From: an uncultured cyanobacterium
Lineage (GTDB): Bacteria > Cyanobacteriota > Cyanobacteriia > CACIAM-69d
Assembly (NCBI GenBank): GCA_937894105.1
Contig: CALCTI010000377.1
Location: 1 to 11,705 of the forward strand
Direction: 5' to 3'
Length of the DNA: 11,705 bases
Below, piece after piece: positions 6,418-11,705 of the stretch (the stretch's first letter is position 1; every line of letters begins with the position of its first letter). Both the position numbers and the translations under genes were made by a program. Below the pieces are notes generated by a model. The model was not told the origin of the DNA. It was given only the letters and a program-made list of their open reading frames with translations, and did not search any database.

Positions 6418-7149
6418 TCATTTTCTCATAAAACGTTCCGATTGATCGAGAAGTTGGGCAAACCACCGCCGACCTTTTATATGTAGGGAAAATCCCCGGC
6501 GAGTCTGCACCACAATGCTGTCAATAACGCGATCGTGCAGGGCTTGGCGACGATCCTCATCCAGGTACGCCACCACATAATCGGCAACCAGGGGCGACGC
6601 CGTTAATAAAGCGGCCGGGTTGATGCGAGCGATCAGGTCCAGGGAAATAAACCCCAGCAGTAATTCTCCACCGAGAATCGCCTCACGTTTGGTTAGCTCC
6701 AGCAGGGTGGGAACCCGAGGCGATCGCCACCCGTATCGTCCCTGTTCCGCGTCGTAATAGTTAAAATCTTGCCCTTCGATGACCTTAATATCCATGGCCA
6801 GCCGCCCCAAACTTTGCCCACGATTGTTAGCCACCATTGCCACCCGCAACAGCCACCACAGCACGATAAATAGCACCCCGAGCGCCGCGCGACCGAGCAT
6901 GGCTCCCAAACTCCAACAGCCGATGGCAGCGATCGCCGTGGCCACCCCTCGCCGCCATACGGGCGATCGCGGAATATAGCTCAGCTCGTTATTGGGGCGT
7001 TCGTAACCGCCGCGGATCGGAGGAGAATCACCATAGGAATCACGGTAATCATCGTGATAATCCTCACGGTAATTGTCGCCATAATCATCGCGATAATCCT
7101 CACGGTAATCATCGCGATAACGGTCACGGGGGGGTCGGCGATCGCCCAT
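6418..7149 (-). CDS. RDD-family membrane protein with N-terminal tyrosine/acidic repeat
   Basis: The 243-residue protein has two parts. Residues about 9-41 are a low-complexity repeat of the type Y-R-(D/E)-D. From residue about 60 there is an RDD-type membrane domain: SPVWRRGVATAIAAIGCWSL, a hydrophobic segment GVLFIVLWWLLRVAMV (91-106), then NRGQSLGRLAMDIKVIEG, which matches the conserved GxxxGKxxxGLxVV-like loop of the family, and a further hydrophobic stretch at about 150-190. RDD proteins are poorly defined; some are linked to ion or proton transport. The start ATG 7149 has AGGAG 11-12 bases upstream. It begins 30 bases after lepA, so the two are probably co-transcribed. The repeat is discussed as a finding. 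Confidence 0.82.
   Translation of the reverse strand: MGDRRPPRDRYRDDYREDYRDDYGDNYREDYHDDYRDSYGDSPPIRGGYERPNNELSYIPRSPVWRRGVATAIAAIGCWSLGAMLGRAALGVLFIVLWWLLRVAMVANNRGQSLGRLAMDIKVIEGQDFNYYDAEQGRYGWRSPRVPTLLELTKREAILGGELLLGFISLDLIARINPAALLTASPLVADYVVAYLDEDRRQALHDRVIDSIVVQTRRGFSLHIKGRRWFAQLLDQSERFMRK
7030..7122 (-). repeat. 12-bp coding repeats for Y-R-D/E-D units
   Basis: About seven or eight imperfect 12-nt units of the form GATTAYCGYGAK (minus strand) encode residues about 10-40 of the RDD protein, giving a tyrosine-rich polyampholyte. This is a coding microrepeat and could change length by slippage in steps of four residues without breaking the frame. Confidence 0.8.
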
Positions 7150-7179
7150 GGGCTTGGTGTCTCCTAATCTCTAACCACT

Positions 7180-7977
7180 TTACCCTTCAGGCTTAAGCTG
7201 CAACACCGCCATAAACGCCGACTGGGGCACATCCACAGTGCCAATGGATTTCATGCGCTTCTTACCCTTCGCCTGCTTTTTCAGCAGCTTTTTCTTCCGG
7301 GAAATATCGCCGCCATAACATTTTGCCAACACGTCCTTGCGCAACGCCGGAATTTGGGCACTCGCCACAATGCGCGAACCAATCCCCGCCTGAATCGGAA
7401 TCTTAAACTGGTGGCGCGGAATCAGCTCTTTCAGCTTCGTCACCAGGCCCCGACCCACGTGATACGCCTTATCCTGATGCACGATCGCCGCCAACGAATC
7501 CACCCGATCCGCATTGATCATCACATCCAGGCGCACCAGCTTATCGGGACGGTAATCCAGGAACTGGTATTCCATGCTGGCATAGCCCCGCGATCGCGAC
7601 TTGAGCTGGTCAAAAAAGTCCATCACCACCTCCGCCAGGGGAATCTCATACACCAGGGTAGTGCGCCCCTTAGTGAGATACCGCATATCCTTAAAAATAC
7701 CGCGTCGACTTTGCCCCAACTCCATCAACGTCCCCACAAATTCCTCCGGCGTAATCATATCCACCTGCACGTAGGGCTCTTCAATTTTTTCCCGATACTG
7801 GGGATCTGGCAACGCGCTGGGGTTGTCAATGTAGCTCACGTCCCCGTCAACGGTAGTCACCCGATACACCACCGACGGAGCCGTGGCAATTAAATCCAGG
7901 TTATATTCCCGCTCCAACCGCTCCTGCACAATTTCCATATGGAGCAGCCCCAGGCACCGGTGGGACACAACCCACAA
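7180..7977 (-). pseudogene. lepA: Elongation factor 4 (LepA), 3' fragment
   Basis: This is the C-terminal portion of LepA, a ribosome-associated GTPase that acts in translation. Homology starts at RCLGLLHMEIVQERLEREYN (minus-strand position about 7959) and runs without a break through the domains equivalent to EF-G III and V to the LepA-specific C-terminal domain (KAKGKKRM, then VPQSAFMAVLQL at the end). Intact homologues have FRCGFLGLLHMEI; here Gly-Phe after RC is missing. The open frame begins only at an out-of-context TTG (7977). Without the G domain in the same chain it is unlikely to function. It is followed 30 bases later by the RDD gene. Confidence 0.93.
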
Positions 7978-8879
7978 AACACCATGGGCTTCGCTTCGGT
8001 ATAGCCCGGCAAAGGATCCGCCGCAGATTTTCTAGACAGGGTAATCGTGTCGCCCACTCGCGCATCTTCCACACTTTTAATGGACGCGGAAAAATAGCCC
8101 ACCTCGCCCGCGTGAAGCTGATCCACCGGCTTTTCCGTGGGAGCCAACACCCCCAGCTCGTCCACGTCGTACTCTTGTTTCGATGCCATCAGTTTGACGC
8201 GATCGCCCTTCTTCAAGGTGCCATCCATCACCCGAAAATACACAATCACGCCCCGATAGCTGTCGTAGTAGCTATCAAAAATCAGTGCCCGCAACGGCTC
8301 TTCCACCGTGTCCTCCGGCGGCGGCACCTGCTGCACGATCGCCTCTAAAATTTCCGGAATCCCAATGCCCGTCTTCGCCGACGCCATAATCGCATTGGAA
8401 CAATCCAGCCCAATCACCTCTTCAATTTCCTGGATCACCCGCTCCGGCTCCGCCCCCGGCAGGTCGATCTTGTTTAGCACCGGAATAATTTCCAAATCAT
8501 TTTCCAGCGCCAAATACACATTGGCCAGGGTATGAGCCTCCACCCCCTGGGACGCGTCTACCACCAGCAGCGCCCCTTCGCAGGCAGCCAAACTGCGAGA
8601 CACTTCATAGGAAAAATCCACGTGCCCCGGCGTATCAATCAGGTTAAGCACGTAGGTGCCGCCATCTTCCGACACATAGTTCATACGGGCAGCCTGGAGC
8701 TTGATGGTGATGCCCCGCTCCCGCTCCAGATCCATATTGTCCAGGAACTGCTCCTTCATTTTCCGGTCTTCTACGGTGCCGGTATCCTGGAGCAAGCGGT
8801 CCGCAAGGGTAGACTTTCCATGGTCAATGTGGGCGACAATAGAAAAATTGCGAATTTTTGAAACAGGTGCGTCGGTCAT
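7890..8879 (-). pseudogene. lepA: Elongation factor 4 (LepA), 5' fragment with G domain
   Basis: The first about 307 of 329 residues are LepA: P-loop AHIDHGKST (16-24), RGIT (56-59), DTPGH (82-86), NKID (136-139), SAK (167-169) and the domain II barrel. Homology ends at KPMVFCGLCPT; the remaining 22 residues are frameshifted nonsense ending at a stop. Family members carry about 37 more residues here (the QLNDA...EPE...ALGFGFRCGF segment) before the part found in the 3' fragment. Adding the two homologous parts (about 307 + 259) to that gap gives the usual 600 or so residues. The lesion is thus an internal deletion of roughly 110 bases with a frame change at about 7957-7961. The start ATG 8879 lacks a clear ribosome binding site. 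Confidence 0.93.
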
Positions 8880-8888
8880 GAATGGGGC

Positions 8889-8919
8889 AATATAGCGCTG
8901 GGTGTCTTAGCCAGGTCAA
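8889..8919 (-). promoter_or_regulatory. Candidate lepA promoter
   Basis: On the minus strand, TTGACC (8919-8914) and TATATT (8894-8889) resemble sigma-70-type -35 and -10 boxes with a 19-base spacer, slightly long. Transcription would start within a few bases of the ATG at 8879, giving a very short leader, which agrees with the missing Shine-Dalgarno. Confidence 0.45.
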
Positions 8920-8940
8920 TAAGTTAATTGAATTAACTTA
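8920..8940. promoter_or_regulatory. Perfect 21-bp palindrome next to the lepA -35 box (operator-like)
   Basis: The left arm TAAGTTAATT (8920-8929) and right arm AATTAACTTA (8931-8940) flank a central G. The palindrome directly abuts the candidate -35 hexamer of lepA. A perfect 10-bp half-site dyad at this position suits a dimeric transcription factor. Its AT-rich sequence makes a stable terminator unlikely. Confidence 0.5.
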
Positions 8941-9022
8941 GCCGTACTTTGCAGTGTAATGCTATTAGCGGTCTTGGGGTTAACCCGCGCCAAAATGAGC
9001 GGCAGTCGCGCCTTCGGTCGTC

Positions 9023-9061
9023 GGTGCTTAGGAGTTTGCCCTAAGACGCCCTCCGTTTTTT
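9023..9061 (+). terminator. Small hairpin plus T-run, weak terminator candidate
   Basis: CTTAGG (9027-9032) and CCTAAG (9040-9045) form a stem with a 7-base loop, with partial extension by GGTG/ACGCC. After five bases a T6 run follows (9056-9061). No plus-strand gene ends just upstream, so it would have to serve a small RNA or be fortuitous. Confidence 0.3.
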
Positions 9062-9085
9062 AAGCCTACGTTTTTTTAAGCCTAC
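9055..9085. repeat. Tandem duplication of a 15/16-bp unit
   Basis: The unit G-T6-AAGCCTAC (9055-9069) is repeated as G-T7-AAGCCTAC (9070-9085). Both copies end in the GCCTACG motif that recurs, in either orientation, to position 9285. Confidence 0.8.
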
Positions 9086-9166
9086 GTGAACTCTAGGCAC
9101 GTCATTTTGGGTTCAAATTCAAAATTTATTTAGATGGATGCCAAATATAATTTGAAGGATTTTAAA

Positions 9167-9290
9167 ATTTGACGTAGGCGAGCAAAGTACTGTCACTGGT
9201 CATAAAGGTAGGACGCGGCGGGCACACACCACCTGGTTTTCCTTCTGGGGTTGTAGCGCCGCGTAGGCTCACGGCTTATCTACGTCAAAT
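9167..9290. repeat. 124-bp segment bounded by perfect 11-bp inverted repeats
   Basis: ATTTGACGTAG (9167-9177) and CTACGTCAAAT (9280-9290) are perfectly inverted. Inside lies a second inverted pair, ACGCGGCG and CGCCGCGT. No target duplication is visible at the borders, so it may be an old miniature element or a structured RNA rather than a recent insertion. Confidence 0.5.
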
Positions 9291-9350
9291 CATCGGTCAA
9301 TGAATTTGCCCGTAAACACTGACAATTTTGTTGACATCGTTCCAATCGTT

Positions 9351-9441
9351 GGTAGTGATGCAACGTAATGTAGGCTGAGCCTTAATCTACAGAAGATTCA
9401 AGCTTTTCGAAATTGAGTGACCATCACATTGCATCACTACC
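9351..9441. mobile_element. Miniature inverted-repeat element of a second family (about 91 bp)
   Basis: GGTAGTGATGCAA (9351-9363) and TTGCATCACTACC (9429-9441) are perfect 13-bp terminal inverted repeats. CAATCGTT stands directly on both sides (9343-9350 and 9442-9449), an 8-bp target duplication; it can be read as 9 bp, CCAATCGTT, because of a shared C. There is no coding capacity. Eight- or nine-base duplications are found in several IS families (for example ISL3, IS256, IS1595), so the parent transposase cannot be named. It lies 49 bases upstream of the ribbon-helix-helix gene. Confidence 0.82.
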
Positions 9442-9489
9442 CAATCGTTTCCACTGCTATATCAGGGTTACACTTCGCCCGACAATTTT

Positions 9490-9717
9490 ATGGATAACAA
9501 TCTTTCTCCACGGTCCGGTCGCAAGAAGGTCGATTTATCAATTCAAATTGATCCAGATTTGTTAGATCGCATTGAGCATCTCACGGACAACCCCAGTCGG
9601 GTCATTGAAGCGGCGATTCGTCAGTGGCTCCAGGGCGATCGCGATCGCGAAGACGACCTAAGCCGCCTTTTACCTCGCAACCCTACGGTTCCCCCTCGGG
9701 GCGAGTGGAACGATTAA
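9490..9717 (+). CDS. Ribbon-helix-helix (CopG/Arc-type) DNA-binding protein
   Basis: The 75-residue protein shows the ribbon-helix-helix layout: a strand KKVDLSIQI (12-20), helix A DPDLLDRIEHL (21-31), a turn with NPSR and helix B VIEAAIRQWLQG (38-49), then an acidic/basic tail. Such dimers bind operators in the major groove and are often antitoxins or autorepressors. No recognisable toxin gene adjoins it, so it may be a stand-alone regulator. The ATG at 9490 has no clear Shine-Dalgarno. Two overlapping HIP1 octamers (9635-9648) encode part of the tail, GDRDRE, a sign that the gene has long resided in a cyanobacterial genome. A miniature element lies in its upstream region. Confidence 0.78.
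   Translation: MDNNLSPRSGRKKVDLSIQIDPDLLDRIEHLTDNPSRVIEAAIRQWLQGDRDREDDLSRLLPRNPTVPPRGEWND
9635..9648. repeat. Two overlapping HIP1 octamers
   Basis: GCGATCGC occurs at 9635-9642 and 9641-9648, sharing GC. HIP1 is the highly iterated palindrome of cyanobacteria. Further copies in this window include 1032-1039, 1369-1376, 1573-1580 and 1633-1640. Confidence 0.9.
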
Positions 9718-9724
9718 GTTAAGA

Positions 9725-9883
9725 ATGGCACATAAAGATCCCATGATCGTTGAGAATATAATTGAAGAATGTATTCCGATAGAGTGTGCTTCACAACCGC
9801 CGCATTTTTCATTCCCTGGGACGCATTTACTTCTAACTATTCGCACTAATTTGGCTTTATTAGCGTTGAACGTTTTTCGGTAA
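9725..9883 (+). CDS. Possible small protein of 52 residues, function unknown
   Basis: An open frame starts at ATG 9725, seven bases after the ribbon-helix-helix stop, and ends at TAA 9881. It encodes MAHKDPMIVENIIEEC... with a hydrophobic C-terminal stretch (HLLLTIRTNLALLALNVF). The position would suit a toxin or partner translated from the same mRNA, but I recognise no family, the ribosome binding site is poor, and the base composition looks more like intergenic DNA. It could be a decayed remnant or chance. Confidence 0.2.
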   Translation: MAHKDPMIVENIIEECIPIECASQPPHFSFPGTHLLLTIRTNLALLALNVFR

Positions 9884-9917
9884 TTCCGGCTGGTGTCTTC
9901 ATTTTCCCCTAGCTCCT

Positions 9918-11705
9918 ATGGCTCTCCCTTCACCGTTTTCTGGTCCCAAGAACCCCACAGAGGCAATGGATAAGCCCCAAGGGACCTCCGTAAATTCCAA
10001 TTTTGCCCACGGAGACACGGGCAACAAAGTGGCTGATGGCAGAGCATTTGAGAGCGGCACTATGAATGATGCGTTTGTGGCAGGCAGTGCCAGTGACCAG
10101 AATAGTCACCATGGACAGGGCAGTCGCGTTATGCCTGGGGACAAAATCGGGCAAGATCCAGCGCTTTATATGGGAACGACGGCGTTGGCTAGTTTTGGGG
10201 CGGAGTTGGCGTTTGTGCAGGATGCGTCGGGGCAGTACTGGGATTTTTATTGGCGCGAGGCGGATCACCATGGGCTAAGTGCCCTGGATTTGTGCGGCTG
10301 TGCATTGGGGGACTGTGCGTTTACTCCGGTGGCGATCGCCGAGTATTTGGATCAGCTCCAGCAGGTATTGACACACGGTGTCCCCAAGCGCTTTGACTGT
10401 GTAATCCAGTTTCAAAAGAAATTTCAGGGACAGCCCTCCCCTAGTGGCGGGTCTAAGGAGCCGCTGAATTCTTCTCCTAACGTCCAAACTTTTGAGCTAA
10501 TTATGAGCCCGGTGTTAACGGCGGAAAGCCATGCCCGCCAGGTTTTGGTGATGGGGCGATCGATACAGACGGAACCGTCAGCGGGGCAGGTGGCCATGCT
10601 GCAGCATGCGGATCGCCCGATTTTATCCCCGCCCGGGCTGCAAGCCCCTCAGCGTTTACTCAGCCGCATAGCCCGCAGTATTCGCCGGACGCTGCACCTA
10701 AGCTCAGCGCTATATCAAATTCTGCTGACGAAAATTTCTCGGCAAATTCGCCGCACTTTAGATCTTAAAAATATTTGGCAGCAAACGGTGGAGGGGCTGG
10801 GACAGGCCCTCAGCGTTAGTCGCTGTGTGGTGTGGTCCCCCCAAACGGGAGCGGAGGGAGGCATTGAAGAGGGCGAGGTCACCATTGAGGTGACGGCGGA
10901 GTATGTGGGCAGCGAGTTTGTGTCCATGCGTGGGGAGACCTCATTGGTGACGGATCGGCACGGGTTTATTCAGACCATGGAAAGTGGCGACCCGGTGGCG
11001 ATCGCCCAGGCTCCTCCTAATCAATATGGCAATCAGTCCCTGGTGGTGGTGGCCACGCGATACCGAGACGTGGTGAACGGGTTTATTACCCTGTATCAAT
11101 GCGATCGCGTACGCCAGTGGACCGGGGCTGAGATGGAGCTGTTGCGGGAACTGTCCGACCAGGTGGGAACGGCGATCGCCCACGCCAAACTTTTCACCGA
11201 AAGCCAAACCCTCACCAACGAGCTGTGGGAGAAAAACCTGAGTTTGCTGAAAAAGCAGCAGGAACTGGAGGACGCACGGCAACAGGCGGAGGAAGTGTCG
11301 CGGTTAAAAAGTGAATTCCTCGCTAACACCTCCCACGAAATCCGCACTCCCCTAAACGGCATCCTGTGTTCCCTCCAGCTAGTGCTCGACGGCATGGTGG
11401 TTCAAGTCGAGGATGCGGAGGAGTTTCTGACGTCGGCTAATGAGTCGGCAATGCACCTGTTAATTATCCTGAACGATATTTTGGATGTGGCGAAAATTGA
11501 AGCGGATCGCCTGGAGGTGAACAAAGAGCCCGTGAAACTGCTGAGGCTGCTGACCACCAACAAAAATTTGATTCAGGCGCAAATTCAAGAGAAGGGGCTG
11601 TATTTCGAAGTGGAGGTGCCGGAAACCCATGATGAAATTTTGCTGTATGGTGACTACCAACGGCTGCTTCAAGTCATTCTGAATTTGACGGGCAATGCCA
11701 TTAAA
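9918..11705 (+). CDS. PAS-GAF sensor histidine kinase (3' end outside window)
   Basis: The 596 residues inside the window contain a polar, unstructured N-terminus (1-80), a PAS-like domain (about 90-210, ELAFVQDASGQYWDFYWREA ... FELIMSPV ... VLVMGRS), a helical linker (about 235-275), a GAF domain (about 280-421, LDLKNIWQQTVEGLGQAL to DQVGTAIAHAKLF), a coiled coil (about 422-465), and a HisKA domain with H-box FLANTSHEIRTPLNGIL (phospho-acceptor H473). The window ends in the N-box NLTGNAIK, so the ATPase domain and any C-terminal receiver lie beyond. The H-box type is that of hybrid kinases. It should be a soluble or membrane-associated sensor, since no transmembrane segment is seen. The ligand is unknown. 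ATG 9918 is the first start after an in-frame TGA at 9867. Confidence 0.92.
   Translation, partial: MALPSPFSGPKNPTEAMDKPQGTSVNSNFAHGDTGNKVADGRAFESGTMNDAFVAGSASDQNSHHGQGSRVMPGDKIGQDPALYMGTTALASFGAELAFVQDASGQYWDFYWREADHHGLSALDLCGCALGDCAFTPVAIAEYLDQLQQVLTHGVPKRFDCVIQFQKKFQGQPSPSGGSKEPLNSSPNVQTFELIMSPVLTAESHARQVLVMGRSIQTEPSAGQVAMLQHADRPILSPPGLQAPQRLLSRIARSIRRTLHLSSALYQILLTKISRQIRRTLDLKNIWQQTVEGLGQALSVSRCVVWSPQTGAEGGIEEGEVTIEVTAEYVGSEFVSMRGETSLVTDRHGFIQTMESGDPVAIAQAPPNQYGNQSLVVVATRYRDVVNGFITLYQCDRVRQWTGAEMELLRELSDQVGTAIAHAKLFTESQTLTNELWEKNLSLLKKQQELEDARQQAEEVSRLKSEFLANTSHEIRTPLNGILCSLQLVLDGMVVQVEDAEEFLTSANESAMHLLIILNDILDVAKIEADRLEVNKEPVKLLRLLTTNKNLIQAQIQEKGLYFEVEVPETHDEILLYGDYQRLLQVILNLTGNAIK

Larger units (their letters stand above)
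8880..9489. other. Gene-free stretch between lepA and the ribbon-helix-helix gene
   Basis: About 600 bases without a gene I can support. They hold the lepA promoter and palindrome, a small hairpin followed by T6, a 15/16-bp tandem duplication, several copies of CCTACG in both orientations, an 11-bp perfect inverted repeat spanning 124 bp, and a miniature element of about 90 bp. The mix suggests an accumulation site for small mobile or non-coding elements. Confidence 0.6.

Noticed and set aside
7030..7122. Non-coding minisatellite
   Set aside because: The 12-bp periodicity keeps the reading frame of the RDD gene and encodes consistent Y-R-D/E-D units, so it is a coding repeat.
7354..7893. 179-residue plus-strand open frame inside the lepA 3' fragment
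   Set aside because: It is the complement of clear LepA coding sequence; its histidine- and isoleucine-rich product is typical of a shadow frame.
7957..7977. Programmed frameshift or intron in lepA
   Set aside because: Family residues are physically absent between the two frames, so neither frameshifting nor splicing can restore them.
8532..8861. 109-residue plus-strand frame opposite the LepA G domain
   Set aside because: It lies entirely antisense to the P-loop and switch regions of LepA, which are certain.
9055..9085. CRISPR-like repeat
   Set aside because: There are only two adjoining copies of a 15/16-bp T-rich unit with no spacer and no cas genes.

Overview
The window reads as chromosomal DNA of a cyanobacterium. 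The palindrome GCGATCGC (HIP1, the hallmark cyanobacterial octamer) occurs more than ten times, inside genes as well as between them. The rpmG-rpsR-RNase II/R gene order, the 71-residue S18, the CxxC-type L33 and the PilH-like and multidomain signalling genes also fit that group. The species cannot be named from the sequence.

Layout, left to right. Positions 1-347 hold a junction: the tail of an unidentified minus-strand reading frame (16-111) abuts the C-terminal half of a YjbQ-family gene whose N-terminal half is missing. A PilH/CheY-type receiver protein (404-766) and a secreted or lumenal TPR protein (931-1902) follow on the plus strand. From 8879 down to 1886 everything is on the minus strand, in transcription order: lepA, an RDD-family membrane protein, rpmG (L33), rpsR (S18), an RNase II/R-family exoribonuclease and an MscS-type channel. 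The MscS gene overlaps the convergent TPR gene by 17 bases. The right part has a gene-free stretch of about 600 bases with several repeats and inverted repeats, a ribbon-helix-helix protein (9490-9717), and a large PAS-GAF-histidine kinase gene (9918 onward) that runs off the window.

Two features stand out. First, three genes are broken: yjbQ (5' truncation), lepA (about 37 codons missing from the middle, with a frame change) and the RNase gene (frame break next to a G6 tract). This means either gene decay or assembly/sequencing error, and raw reads would separate the two. Second, there are miniature inverted-repeat elements. Two 126-bp copies of one family, each flanked by TA, lie in opposite orientation on either side of the RNase gene. 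A third, unrelated element of about 90 bp with 8-9 bp target duplications lies upstream of the ribbon-helix-helix gene. Other points are a perfect 21-bp palindrome directly next to a candidate lepA promoter and a 17-bp hairpin after rpsR that pairs fully only in minus-strand RNA.

I see no defence island, CRISPR array, phage module or biosynthetic cluster. The genes are ordinary translation, RNA-turnover, membrane and signalling functions. The novelty lies in the small mobile elements and the broken genes.
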